A stretch of DNA of 64,000 nucleotides. Source: Litomosoides sigmodontis (lineage: Eukaryota > Nematoda > Chromadorea > Rhabditida > Onchocercidae). The notes beneath the pieces were generated by a model. That model did not search any database. It was not told the origin of the DNA and saw only the letters and a list, made by a program, of their open reading frames with translations. Each line of letters begins with the position of its first letter. Position 1 is the stretch's first letter. Position numbers and translations under genes: made by a program. The DNA is taken from the NCBI GenBank assembly GCA_963070105.1, contig OY718804.1, positions 9,702,317 to 9,766,316 on the forward strand. Reading direction: 5' to 3'. This document shows, one piece after another, positions 1 through 12,851 of the stretch.

Positions 1-2461
1 TTTAGGTCCAACTGGTACGATGACTATATCTCAAGCAGTGACGACACATCATGGCACGGGACCAATGCAAACTTATCAGAGTACAGGTATGGCACATATG
101 CAACACATGCAAATGGGACAACCGCAGAGCGTGATGCCCTCCGGCCAGCAACAAATAGCACAAATGCAGCAGTTACAGCCACACCAGTACCAGACGCATG
201 GAAAAGGTTAGGCACTGTTCGCGGAAAACTTAGGATTAGCATTAAAATTTGAGTAGAGTTAACAGTGCTATCCTTTGTAGTTGCTAACATTCTGTAATAT
301 ACTGATAGCAATTTATGTGATACGATTGTTTGGACCATCATTTTCATTCATCTCGTTTAGAAAGATTGTATATATATTTTTTCCACTAAATTGAAGCTTT
401 ATTATATCCGAACATACAACGTCCTAACATCATTGATAGATTTCTTATAAGTAAGAGTACATATTAGGTGTATCGATAATCCACAGTAGACTCGTATTGA
501 GTAGTAAGTTATGTCGCTTCACTTATTCATAGAATGTGATACTACTGAAGTTGTCGTTACCACTAACAATTTGATAGTTACTGCAGGTGGTGCCGTACAG
601 GGTAATTCGCAGATACACATGATGGGCGTGCCGACAACAATGCCACAAGGTCACACAATGTCACAAGTTCAACAGCAACAAGCTCCACATCAGCAAGGCG
701 TGCGCATGAATGTGGTTTGTTCATAATGTTTTCTTTTCATGTTCTGCAAAGACCAAAACTTTTTCCATAGCTAAATTGAGCATGATTGCAAAATTTAAGA
801 TGAGTGAGAGGAGGAAAAAAAAGTAGCTAATAATGTGGTTTCACTTTATTAATCAGTTTTTCCTGATACTAGGGATCACAAATGGGAGGGATGCAAAGGC
901 CAGCAATGGTTGGACAAATGCAACATACCCAACAGCCGATGAATCCACCACCATATGGACGTGGTGCTGCACAGCAAAGCGCTTATGGTATGTCCGGAAC
1001 TGCAGGACCATCCTCTGGCTATGGAACTAGTGCTGGACAACCAATGATGCTTGGACAATCTATGTCGCAGAATTCACAAACACAACCAATAATGCAACAG
1101 GGAATGCAGAATTTACGAGGTTCTTTTAAAATTTGCATTGTCACTCTCCTGAATGTTGTAATGTTTCCATTGAGAAATTGAAAATTCTGTAAAATGAATT
1201 GCTGACTGTTTCAGCGAAAGCTTATACTGGACAGCCAATCGATCGTACCGCTTTACAGCAAGATCCCCAGGTACAAGCAATATTAACAAGGTTTAAAAAT
1301 GCAGAACGAGCGGAGGACAAAGATAAAGTGCTTAACGATCTAAAGAAAATGCCTCATCTTTTTGCCGCCTTTATTAAGATGACGAACAATGAAAGAAGTG
1401 GTAATGATGTAAGTTCTCTAATTTTCAAATAACAATTCAAAAAATAGCACAATTTTATGTAGTCCTAAAAAACATGTTAGTTTTTTGTCTTTTTTGAATG
1501 TGATCCAAGGAAACTCCCCTTCTCTTTGTAATTAACCAGAGATAGCTGATTTAACTTTTAGATTCCACAAAGCTTAAATCAGCAGCAGCTTAGTGCCATA
1601 CAACAACAGCAACAGGGAATGATAAGGCAGCCGCAAGTAATTTTTCCAATTTCGTTGTGTTTTAAAAACAGTGGGATTACGTAAAATATTGGCATATTAA
1701 CGGTTTCAGATTATTCCAGGGAGATTTTAGTTTCGTGAATAACTATCGTTTGATTATTTTTCTGCTGTTGGAGTCACTGCTTATGTATAACATTTAGATG
1801 GTAACTCAACAAAGTGGGCAGTGGCAGCAAGGGACAGTTTCACAGCAACAGTACTATCAACAGCAACAACCGCAGGTATCACAAAGTGGTCAGCAGCAAC
1901 CTCGCGGCCCTAGTGGTCAGTATGCGTCGATGAGTTCACAGGGTCAATTGGGTGGTGCTGCTATGCCACAACCTCAATGGCAGCAACAGTTCCAGCGGAA
2001 CCCACAACCTGTGAGCCCAGCCATGCAGTCTCAGTTCAGTCAGGTGTTCAATTTGTTTATCTTTTACAATGTAGCTTCTCTATGTTTTCGGTGACCATGA
2101 AATGGTGGGGAAGTAATAGATTTATAATACATTTTGCTTTGATGAATTGAAGTTTATTTCTTTGTTTTTTTTTTGATTTTTGATGAATTGAGGAGAAAAT
2201 TGGACTTACTGCATTTTATATGTTTTAGTATACGTTGTTTTTTATTTTCAGGTTTCAAATGTATATATTACGTAAGTTAGCATAATTATGCAAATTTATC
2301 GCATGTAGATGGTATTTCAGGTTCGTTCACCGCCTATTGGGCGTTCACCATCCGTGAGTAACGTAACCCAATCATCAATGATGCAACCTGGTGCAGCGCA
2401 GCCTGGTGTACAACAAATGCAGCAAGGGACAGTTAACCAAGATCAGCAACCATACAGATAA
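1..2461 (+). CDS. cbp-1: CBP/p300-type histone acetyltransferase, C-terminal exons (5' partial)
   Basis: Seven exons join in phase: 1 (or 6)-206, 587-714, 873-1119, 1215-1408, 1562-1636, 1798-2043 and 2321-2461, ending at TAA 2459-2461. The product is dominated by Gln and Met. The exon at 1215-1408 encodes a compact helical block with KVLNDLKKMPHLFAAFIK, which I read as the nuclear coactivator-binding domain (NCBD/IBiD) from the vertebrate CBP/p300 pattern of three short helices ending in an AAFIK-like motif. In the family this domain folds with partners such as SRC/ACTR and IRF3. The rest is low-complexity Q-rich tail, as in CBP/p300. The catalytic, bromo, KIX and TAZ domains would lie left of the window. 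The bases TTTAG at 1-5 could be a splice acceptor or the exon may extend leftwards. Assignment is by remembered motif, with strong confidence in the exon chain. Confidence 0.88.
2309..2320 (+). other. cbp-1: Alternative in-frame 3' splice site extension of the last CBP exon
   Basis: Two acceptors lie 12 bases apart: ATGTAG ending at 2308 and ATTTCAG ending at 2320. Both keep the frame, and the upstream one would insert four residues (MVFQ) before VRSPP. The downstream site is the better nematode acceptor, so I used it. Whether both are used cannot be told from sequence. Confidence 0.4.
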
Positions 2462-3521
2462 CACAGTGTGGCAGTCGTTATTCTTGTTGTTTTGTTGGTT
2501 AGAGGAACAATTATTGTATTCAAACTCAAAGTATTTCCGAAATCCCTCTTTGGTTTGGGAAGAAACAAGAAAAGGGAAGGTAAGAGTCCTTTTTCATACT
2601 TTGTTTAGTTTGAAATTTTTAAATTTCCGATATTTTGGGAAGTCGCTGGGTTTGTTAAATTCAGCATGCGCAGTTGTTGACGGTGTCTTGATGTGTGTGT
2701 GTGTGTGTGTGTTTGTCTGTCCGGTTGCTCTCTTGTTTGCGACTTTGCTTGTTTTATTTGTCTCTTTGACACATAGTGCTGCCAAAACGGGTGATCCTTT
2801 CTCGATGACGGCTCATTTTGTTGTTTAGCTCTTAATTGTTTGTTGTTTTATTTGTCTTACTGCTATATATAATTTATTATGCCCACATAGGCTGCATTCT
2901 TATGTGTTTCACGCAGTGAAAGATGTCAATATGTTGATCTGACGTTATATTTGCTGTTATTATAATTAATTTTTATTTTTTACTTTTTCTTTCTATTCCA
3001 TTTCAATTGTTTGATATGGCAAAATCTACGGTATTTAAAATTGGATGTAGTTCGAAGTGAATTACTAAGACAGTATTACCAGGACAAATTGTTGCTTTCT
3101 TGTGCAGTTCTTTTTTCTAGCGTCTTAATTTTTTGTGTAGTTGTAGTGGGGCATAGAGGTGAAATAAATTAGAACTTCATTTTAATGGAGTAGGAGTTTG
3201 GGGATATTTGCTTAAATTTAGTAGAAAAGGTGAGGATGCTGATAATAATAATGGGTGGCAAATCTACGGGTAGCAATGAAGAAAAGTTAGCGCTTAATTT
3301 TGGATAAATTATATTTGTGTTTTATTGCCGTTTGGTGCCTGAAGAAATTTTTTTAATATTGTCAGTGCGTTACAATCCATGAAGATATCATTTTTATCAG
3401 TAAACTGTTGTTATTATTGCAGCTGCAGTTAATGTACTGTTATTTCTACTGTTTGCTGCTGTTGATTTAGCTCAAAAGAACACTAGCAGCTTGCGGAAAT
3501 GTTAGCACTTTTTGTATTGAA

Positions 3522-3527
3522 AATAAA
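3522..3527 (+). terminator. Candidate poly(A) signal for the CBP gene
   Basis: This is the first clear AATAAA after the CBP stop, about 1.06 kb downstream. Further AATAAA hexamers occur at 4772-4777 and 5885-5890, so the true 3' end may lie further on. In DNA this AT-rich the hexamer also occurs by chance. Confidence 0.3.
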
Positions 3528-6500
3528 GTTGCATGGGGAAAAGGGATGAAGTCAATGTTTAGCATGTTCTTATATATGTATATAATGGAGCATTGGCGTA
3601 CGTCACGTCTTACATTCATAAATGAAATGAAAAGATGATGGCTAAATATTGTTATCAGTATATATGTGTATAATTTTCATAGCTTTTTTTTACATTTCGC
3701 ATTATCTATTTCCTATAATAATTTCACATGTATTTTCTTATTTGCGGCTGCCTCCATTTTGGTATATGTGACCGTGTGTGCACTCCGGTACGTATGCACG
3801 TGTGCGTATGTGTGTACTTTTCACTCGGATTTGTTGAGCATTTCTTTTTTTTCCGACGAGAAGAGAAGCCGTTTGATGATGGAAGCATCATTTCAAATTT
3901 TCGATTTTAGAATTTAAAGTTGTAAAGGTAGGAGCATGTCACTGAGTGTGCTATAAATAGTGATAAAGGGTTAAGAAATAATTTACGATGCTAAAAATGG
4001 AAGGGTAAATTAAGGTAGATTAAAAAAAAGGATAAATTAAGGTAAATTAAGGTAGGTTCAGCAGATTAGTCGGCACTATCCGTATTACAAGTCGTAAAAT
4101 GAAAGATGTGATGCTTTCATCAAATAACTTTCAGCACCTCAGTTCTAGAGTGTTTTGTATGGTATTTGCACTTTTCATTCGAAAATAATAGGGTTGTAGC
4201 AGTTTTCGTCTGAAAATTAATACAGTCGTATAGACTATGCTACTTTTATTATTGACAAGTCATATTTTATAATTGGTAGCACAGTTTGTGGAATTAATAT
4301 TTGGTCAGTAGTGGAGTGCGTTGAGGCTGACAATCGATATTTTTCTTTCTAGTAATAGCTAAATAATAGGAGACATTTATAGCGATTGTGATTGTTTGTG
4401 GCTTTGGTATTGTAACACATTAGAGCGAAATGTAGGATAAGTGAATGAGCAAAAATGTGCTTTTGTATGGCTATGTAACTGTTAGTTATTTGCCCTTTTT
4501 CAAATTGTCACTTTGCTCCATCGAACCGTTTTAGCGATTAGCTGATGAATTGATTGATTAACATGCACGATTAATTAATATCGTGTTTTTTAAATGTAAA
4601 TTTTTGAGTCATTTTCAAGTTTGCTCCCGTTACAATTTTTGTTCATTATTGGAATGCCTGGTTTTGTACAAATTTCTATTTTTTTTTAAATATTTGACAA
4701 CGTTTTAACGATTACTAATATGTTTATCAGCGCTATAAATAGTATTTTTCTCTTTGTTTCTTTTTCTGTCCAATAAAATTCGTTCTTTTGTCCCACTCTT
4801 TATCCTGCAAAAAGACAAACTATTTTCCCTCTCGTTTCTTCTATTAGTTTATTTCTTCTATTATTTTCATTTCTTTTAATCTTTTTTTGAATTTGGGTTG
4901 TGCTGTGATATCGGTTAATGTCACACGCGTGAATATATATGTACGCATATGTGTACGTTATATTGTCATTGCAAAAAAAGTGGCGACAATCGTACACTGT
5001 TGTTTCGCAAAATTTCCCAATATTTGAAATTCACTGATATTTTAATTGTAAATTTGTCAAGAAGTTTTGCCGGAAAAATAAGTCGAAACGTTGCATGTGT
5101 TACGAAATAGAGAGGGATTTATCAGTTAATATTTGTATTTATGCGAAGAAAAAGAGAAAACTGTCGATCTATTCCTCAACCCTTGTGGTTTTTCCTGGTA
5201 ATTTGTGCTGTGCTTTTGCGTTAATTTTTTCTCCTTTTGTTTTAGATTGAATTGATTTTTATCGCTTCTTCATTGTTTGTTTTGTTTTTTTTTTCTCTCA
5301 CTGTGACATTTTACACTTGTTGTATTGTGTATTGTCTCTTAAAAAAAAACAATTTTTGTTCATACAAAATAGTTTTCTTTTATTGTTTTTTTTAAATGGA
5401 ATTTATAAAATATTTTCTTAATGGATGTTTCAAGTAATGTATGCACAATAATAACAGTGGCAACAAACAAACAGTTCAACATTTATTATACTGTTTCTTT
5501 TTTGAGCCAATTTCTGTCGTAGCAGGTCTGTAGCTTTTGCGCTCCATCATCACTTTCGTATTACTTTCACGAAGCGTAATGTGAGATATGGGAATGGCGC
5601 ATGAAAATGTAAATCGTAAGGAAGCGATAACATACATCATAGTTTAAGGTATTACGGAATACAGAACTTCCTGAAATGAAACAAGGAGAAGTACATTAAA
5701 TAAGCAGACTGTTGCTGGACGTAAAGTTCAGAGTACTTTTAAAACAGAAGAAGCGGAAAGGTTATGACGGAACACAGTGGTACTTAGCATGATGTGCTAT
5801 GGGTCGATTTTTAATTCATAATTCTTTCGCTCCCAAAATACCCAATGCAGAATTGTCCATCCTATCATTGGAGATTTTATGCAAAATAAAATTGAAAGTT
5901 TGTAATTAATATAAACTTGCATTGCCTTAAGCATTTTAGTTCTGGCAATCATATTGAATTTTGGATAAAGGTATTATTTCCCTGATATCATTCATTCATT
6001 GAAAACGAGGATCATTTTCATCTGCAACTGGTTAATTATAAATAATGGAGCTTTCATTTATCAAAATTATTTTTTTTCCTTTAAATGGTAATTTTTCAAG
6101 AATATTTCAAATTTAAACTGCAGTATTTTTTTTTAGATTTTACATTTGTTGTATGTTCGTTTTCGTTTTCACTCATTTTGATTTTATTTATTTATTTATT
6201 GTGTGCGATAAATGGAAGGTGAAAGTGATTGAACTAAGTGAGGTTTGTTTTGGCTATTTATATTCATTTATTTATTTGAAAAAGAAAAGAAAAGGATAGC
6301 GAATTATTCAAGCAATTGTCGCATTTTATTATTATAGAAATAAAATTATTAATTGATTGACAAACTTATTTGGCATAAATAATACTGTGCAATAAATTTG
6401 TTTCAGCAAATATTCTAAAAATTTTTTTTTACCTAATATATTAACTTTAATGTACTTGTGCATATATGATGTATTTACTTACTAGTTTGTTTATTTCAAA

Positions 6501-8579
6501 ACACAGTGATTAAAATGACAAAAATACAAATTAAAATATTTGAAGCAACAAATCATTTTGCTTTTAAAAAGAACTTCCCTCTTTAATTACTTAATTATAT
6601 TCTTCCTCAGTCTCTTTTTTCTTTTTTCTCTTATTTTGTCGGCTATTCTTTCTTTCCTTTTTCTCATTTTCTTCTAAAAATGCAGAAAGGATGTTTTTTT
6701 CGGCTGAAAAGAGAAGAATTTGAAAGGTCGCACTAAGGTCATCGTCATCAGCGCCATTTGAGAGTAATTTAGGGATGGCATTAGTTTAGTGGTGGACACG
6801 TGTTCTGCATTGGTCACCTTAAGTGTATATGTTCATGAAAGCGTAATTAACTATTACTGTTACTTCTATTATCTTTGTGCATTGGTTTGTTGTTGGCTTA
6901 GTCTGAAAGATTCCATGCCACATTCATTATTAGTTAGTCTGAAAGAAAGGAGCGAATGAATGAATGAATGAGTGAACGGATGAATGAGAGAACGGATGAA
7001 TGAATGATAGTTGTAAGCATACAAAAAGATAGTTATCGCTTCCTTTTCATCTACCAAAGTATGAAATCATCAAAACATGGTTTAAATGAGGGGAGAGAAA
7101 GAGAGGAAACGAATGGCAGAACAAAAGAGCAGTACGATGATTTTGCAGGAAATAATTACGCATTTAAATAATATAACATTTATTAAGTCTATCACATCTC
7201 AGCCAGTTTGATTCTTCACCGTCTAATTAGTATTAGCCATTAGCTGACAGCAAATAAATAAACAATTCAGGTAAGTAAGTAAATGTGATAAGGTGATATG
7301 CTGATATGATAATGATTGAAATTTAATTGTATTGTAAGTGTGACAAACAGTAACTTCCATGCATCGATCGACCTCGCTGCATCACCAATACTGTCCATTT
7401 GCATGTCAATTAAAACCATTCATGCAATTTCGATATAATGGTGCTGTCTGTCCAATATTTGAATGAAGTGAAATTTTATCATCCATTTTAATGGTTGCTT
7501 GAGGAAGCTTTCCATGATCAATGCAAATTTAATTTGCAATTATCCATGCAACGATCAGTCGTCGTAGTAACGAAGGAAAGGAAAAGGAGGGATGAGTGAT
7601 GGAGCGGCTATTAGCTACAAAGATGAAAAGGTAAGAAAGTGTGTCACTGCCTTTTTTTTTTCTTTTAAAAATGAAGTGAAATAATTTGATGAATACTTAC
7701 CTACCTACCTATCCAGCGAATTTTTCTCAATTTCAAAATAACAATTGCAGAAGCAAGGAGAAATGAAATATCTTCTGTGACCTTTTATGATTGGAATTAT
7801 TAGACACAATCGATTCAATTTAACAAATCGATTGATCAACTGATCGGATAATTTGACTTTTAAAGTCTTATTTTTCAAGAGGAGAAGAGAATGAGAAGAA
7901 ATGTGGAAGAAGTGAGTGTAATTAGTGGTAAGCATAAACATATCATTTTGCAAGATAGCGCGTCCAATTCAAAGCCATCAATTTCCTCTCAAACATCTTT
8001 ACTTCATTTACGCACCTTTCTCCGCCTGATTACTTATGTAAAGGAAAATTCCCTCTTAGCTTGTTGTCGTTTGTTGAGGCACAATTTCTTTCTCCTTACT
8101 TTTACATAACGCTTTTCTTTTAAAATTTTGAAATTTCAAAGAAGCAAAAAAGGATGAGAAAGAGATGACAGGAAAAGGAGGGCGTGACTTATTCATTTCT
8201 CTTAAGCCGTAGTAGCAACAAATTCAAAAGTAAAAAAAAAAAGGAAACAAAACAAATCATTACGAGTGAGCCAATAGTGAAAAGCTTTTTTGATTCTTTG
8301 AAATTTCAAAATACTGTTCATCACTTTTCACACTGAATTGTTCAAAATCCTTTCAGAATTTTTTTGCATAAAAAATTAAGTTTCTTCTATTTACACTAAA
8401 AAAACACTCCTCCAACCTGTATGCGTCAGAAAATATTGCTATATCAATAGTAATTAATACTAATAACAATAATAATAATTAATAATAATGAAGTAACAAT
8501 TAAATTAATTAAATAATAATTAAATGAATTTTTTGCAGGAAGAGAAGAAATGAACAGGTAGATAACAACAATGATAAAA

Positions 8580-8646
8580 GAAGGGAGGGCGAGAGAGAGG
8601 GAAAGGGGAGAGAGAGAGAAGAGGAAGAGGAGAAAAGAAGAAAGAA
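8580..8646. repeat. Purine-rich (GA/GGA) tract
   Basis: A run of about 65 bases is almost entirely A and G, with GAGAGAG and GGAAGAGGAG units. Similar GA or CT tracts recur through the intergenic region, for example at 8858-8870 and 9155-9175. Confidence 0.8.
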
Positions 8647-10082
8647 ATGAAATGGTAGTAATATAGCCATTGGGTTTACATTTCAGATTTCCTTTATTGG
8701 TTAATAATACATCTTTTTTTGGTAGCTATGACCAATTGGGCAGCTTTTTTTTCTTCCACCTGTTTGCGCCTCGCGCTATCGTCTTAGTGCTACTTCCATC
8801 TCATATTTTATTCATTTAACTCTCTTCTCCTCCTCTCTACCCATCCACACGACACTCTCTCTCTCTCTTCCATTCATCCACTTTTGTTTTCGCCTCCTTC
8901 GGTATCTTCACTTCACTGATTATCATTTTTAGAATTTATTCAAAAAAAAACGACCATAGTAATTCTCATTTTCCTTTTCATCCTTCTCCACTTTTTATTT
9001 CCACCTCACGCCCACTTCTCCCACCTCTTCACTTCTCCTCTCCTCTTTTGTAAAAATTCATTTCTTTTTGTTGGGTAAGAAAACTTCACTATTCTTTTTT
9101 TTTTCAATAATTATTTCTTAAATTTTATTCTTCTTTTTCTTTTCATTCACCCTCTCACTCTCTCTCCCTCCCCCATTCACTCACTCCCCCTCTTTCTGCC
9201 ATATTTTCTCCTCAACAAAAAATACAACATTATTTCGTATTTTGTTATTCACGTAGAATGTCGCAGAAAACAGTGCTTTACTTTAAACTTTCAAATTTTA
9301 TTAACTTTCCGCCAATTTGTTAATTAGTCCAATTTTTTATCAAAAATTATTTTCCAAAGAAGTAAGCAGTCGGCAAATTAAAATTTTAATTATCATTGTT
9401 TTACTTCTTGCTGCAAAAAGCCACCCATCACATTTGTTCATTTCCTTCAAGCTCATTACCGTTTAAAATTTAAAATTGAAAATGCAAATCGAGTAGCAAA
9501 TGAAAATGGAGTGATTGAATTCATTTGACAGTTTAATTTTGAAGGTTGTTTTGGTGTTTGTTCGACCGAGAAATTTACACCAAATATCTATATCCTATCA
9601 ATGATGACGTTCTTCAAACTTAAGTGAACTGTGACAATAATAGCAGAAGTATCTTGAGTATGTTTATTCTCAGGAATACGATGACTAAAATTTAATAGTT
9701 TGAATTTTGATATTTATTCAGTTCCATCCTTGAACTAATTTCTCGCTTTCATCAATACTGCTACAATTGAAAATATCCGCGCATATATTTCAGTATGATT
9801 TTGTGGTTAGTAAATTTTTCATCTAATATAATATACTTAATATTCGTCGAATGATTTCATTCATTTCTTCATCGCTTTCATCTCTCTCCTTTCCATTTTC
9901 AATTCCAAAATTTTTTTTTTTGCATTTCCTTCCTTCACCTCTCACGTAAGCGGTAGGAGCTAATGAAGGCGCAATAATTGAAGGTATTTATTTAAGTTGT
10001 TTAATTAATGCTACAACCTTTGTACTAATATTTTCACTAGCAATAATAGTGATAACGATAATAGTGGTAATGAGTAGTGAGT

Positions 10083-10097
10083 GGGGGGGGGGGGGGG
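10083..10097 (+). repeat. Fifteen-base poly(G) run
   Basis: Fifteen consecutive G residues lie in otherwise AT-rich DNA. This could be a real homopolymer or quadruplex-forming tract, or an assembly-sensitive site whose length may be unreliable. Confidence 0.85.
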
Positions 10098-10309
10098 AAA
10101 TGATGAAAAGCATATTAATATTAGCGGTAATAGCACAGCTAAAAGCCGTCTTAGCAATTCTTCTAACTTAGCTCATTATAAGCATGGCTGGTGGGGTAGC
10201 TCAGGCTTACATTCAGTGATATGCAATTATACTTAACTTACCAAGCCTTAGAAATTAGGAATAGTAGCGCCAATTAAGCGCTCTGCTCCACAGCTTTATG
10301 TATATTGAA

Positions 10310-10310
<1 letters not shown>

Positions 10311-10369
<59 letters not shown>
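10311..10369 (+). repeat. (TG)n microsatellite, about 29 copies
   Basis: An uninterrupted TG dinucleotide repeat of 59 bases. Such tracts vary in length between individuals and may adopt Z-DNA. No gene overlaps it. Confidence 0.95.
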
Positions 10370-10372
<3 letters not shown>

Positions 10373-11071
10373 GCTTCATTATTAATAAGAATTTCGAAAG
10401 AGGACGAGTTCTTCCTCATTTTCGAATAAGTAATTAACCCAGTGAATTCTACTTCCTTACCCTCTTCATCCCATCATATTTTCTTCCATTCATTATCATT
10501 TCCTCTCTCGTCCTTTTCTGATTATTCTCCTTTCATTCGCTCATCCTCACCTTTCATATTCCCTCTTTCTTTCTCTTTCTCTCACTCTCTCTCTCCTCCC
10601 CTCTCTGTATTACCAAATTATTAACGAAAATGAAAAATTAAAAAATATTTGATTTTAAACCTCTTATTTTTCGCATTACTCATTTTTACTCTTACTTTTT
10701 TTACTTTTACTAGAAAAAATCAATCAATTCGTTTTTTTTGAAAAGGAAATAAAGAGAAGTGTGAGTGATGTCGGAGGGAGGTGGAAGGAGGAATAGTAAT
10801 TAAAATTTGAAATGACTTAATTGTGCAATTAGTGATATGTTTAATTGATTTGAAAAGCGTTTTGCTATTTTTTTTGAGTGAATGATGGAAGAAGAGACCA
10901 AATTTGATGAATGAATGATAAGAACTTTTGCAAAAAAATTTCAGTAAAAAAACTTATTCTTTTTTTTCATTACTATGCTTACCCTTCTGTAACTGTCTGT
11001 ATTAATTTCTTATCAAAAAATGCTACTAGCGAATTCACGAGGATAATCCTTGTGATGGCTTGCGGTTGCAG
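10370..11071. other. Gene-poor stretch
   Basis: AT-rich DNA with CT-rich runs around 10490-10620. The open frame at 10442-10624 is Ser/Phe/Pro low complexity read through a pyrimidine tract, so no gene is called. Confidence 0.6.
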
Positions 11072-11209
11072 GAAGATTATCAGGATGATTCCGGCTGTAA
11101 TCCGTGGCAAACGGACTTACCGGTCCCACTCAGTGCAATACACCACTTTTTGCAGTTATGCGCAAATTCAGGTCTCCTTCTCATAACCGTAGCAATTTGT
11201 GGTTTTAAG
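11072..11209 (+). CDS. Exon-like island, unrecognised protein (possible membrane segment)
   Basis: A 138-base block with clearly higher GC than its surroundings. It is preceded by TTGCGGTTGCAG, a good acceptor, and followed by AAG|GTTCCT. It reads as 46 uninterrupted codons, phase 0 to phase 0. The peptide starts acidic (EDYQDDSGCNPWQTDLP), then becomes hydrophobic, ending GLLLITVAICGFK, like an ectodomain followed by a membrane helix. The next codons beyond the donor reach a stop, which fits an exon boundary. No neighbouring exon was joined with certainty; the closest downstream candidate in compatible phase is at 25449. The opposite strand is also partly open and has a consensus donor (GTAAGT at about 11117), so orientation is unsure. 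I do not recognise the family. Confidence 0.35.
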
Positions 11210-12815
11210 GTTCCTTAGTGCGTGTAAAAGCTTTTCCACGTAACGCTGCAGCTTGATAGCAGTTGTGGAAGCATTTCATTAAACTTCTAGCTATTATTAT
11301 TATTATAGTCCAAATCGTTTAGCTACGTCTTTTTTTTGCAGCTGAGAAGTGTAATTTCAGTATTTCTAAAATTTTAATTAAACTATTTTAGAATTAAATT
11401 TATATTTGCATGAAACGACCATTCATCGTCTAATTACTTCTCCAAAATGTAGCATTGTTATATGATTGATCTTTGCCAGTCAAAGAGAGAAGAGAGAGAT
11501 TTGAAAGCAAAAAATCCTCCTAAAATGGATATTTTCAAAAATATTGGGTGAAATGTGTACGTACGGTTGGTTGATAATTTAGTATTTACTGATAATATTT
11601 TTTGAATGCAAAAGAAGCTCTTTTAGTAATTAATTTCCAGTTAATTCTGTTATTATACAAAACGTTTTATCTAAAACTATTACACAGGAATTTGCTTTTT
11701 TTTTCTTTTTGAAAGAAAAGAGAAAAAGGAAGAGGAAGAGTAAATGATATTGATGATAAGGTAAGGTAAGATATGAAGAAAAAAGGACAGGGAGAAGAGA
11801 GAGAATGAGAATTGATTAAATATGGGAATGAGATGAATGGATGAAGACCTCCCGTAAGTGTTCCTTTTCCATTTTTTTCCTCTCTCTCTCTCTCTCTCTT
11901 TCTCTCTCCCTGCCACTTCAATACATCTCTTTTTGTTTTGTCTTTTTTTTTTGTTTTGTTTTGTTTGGAAGGAAGGAAGTTTTACACAACGATAGGTTAA
12001 GCATAACTTTGCTTAACTAAAATGGTTTGAGAGAAATAAATAAATATTTGGCGCTGTTGTACCCAATTCATTCGTCGTCTCCCATGCGCTCTAATCAGCC
12101 GCATTACTCTAACAAATCTTTTTTTTTCCTACCTTTTTCTCTTCAAAAAGCCTTCTCTTTTCAACTTTTTATATAGCAATATAATCCATTTCTTTCATTA
12201 TTTTCCTTATTATTAATTAATTAATTAATTAATTTTGTTATTTTTTGCAGTTTTTTTTTTTTAAAATGTCATTGAAAAATAATGATAAAATGGTTTGAAT
12301 GCTTTTCCTAAAAAAAAAATTCTCCTTGCTATTTGAATTAATTTAAATCAGCAATTTAAATTAAAATAATTTTTTTCCTTAAATTCATCTATTGTTATCT
12401 AATATCTAAATAGGTAATGCTAAGATGTACAGCATACTCCTAAATACCTTAGTAGGAAGTTATAACACTTGCTCGTCGTAGCAGTAATTGCGTAAACGCT
12501 ACTCGCTTGCGTTGCGTAGCGTTACGAAGTGAAGGAGGTATGGATGAAGTAGCATTAATTATTTCCCTTCCATATTAAATTAAGGAAATGATCGCTTATG
12601 ATTAATTACTAACAAATATTGTATCACACAAATCTTCCTACCATAACGATATTATTATCATAAAATTTGTGTAATTTCAATTTCACTTAATTTACATATT
12701 TGAAATTTTTCTTCTGCGTTTTTTTGGAACTTTTTTCGCAAATTAGTCAAAATTAATTGAGTAAAATAGGAATTTCTTTTTCGTTTTTTTTTTTATCTCA
12801 TCTCTTCGCTCCCTT

Positions 12816-12851
<36 letters not shown>

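Larger units (their letters stand above)
2462..10082. other. 3' flank of CBP and gene-poor AT-rich DNA
   Basis: No supportable coding exons here. The first 1-3 kb is probably CBP 3' UTR; it includes a short TG tract at 2694-2711. Around 7390-7540 there is a small cluster of octamer-like sites: ATTTGCAT at 7397, ATGCAAAT at 7521 and ATTTGCAA at 7532. From about 8580 to 9200 a purine-rich tract (GA repeats) is followed by long pyrimidine-rich stretches. The longer open frames are low-complexity or AT-rich and lack convincing splice partners. An ATG at 7891 is followed by a good donor (GTAAGC) after 37 bases, but I found nothing that makes it a gene. Confidence 0.6.

Noticed and set aside
2391..2828. 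145-codon plus-strand frame overlapping the CBP stop
   Set aside because: It is out of frame with the last CBP exon, becomes Phe/Leu/Val-rich, and runs through a TG repeat in the 3' UTR.
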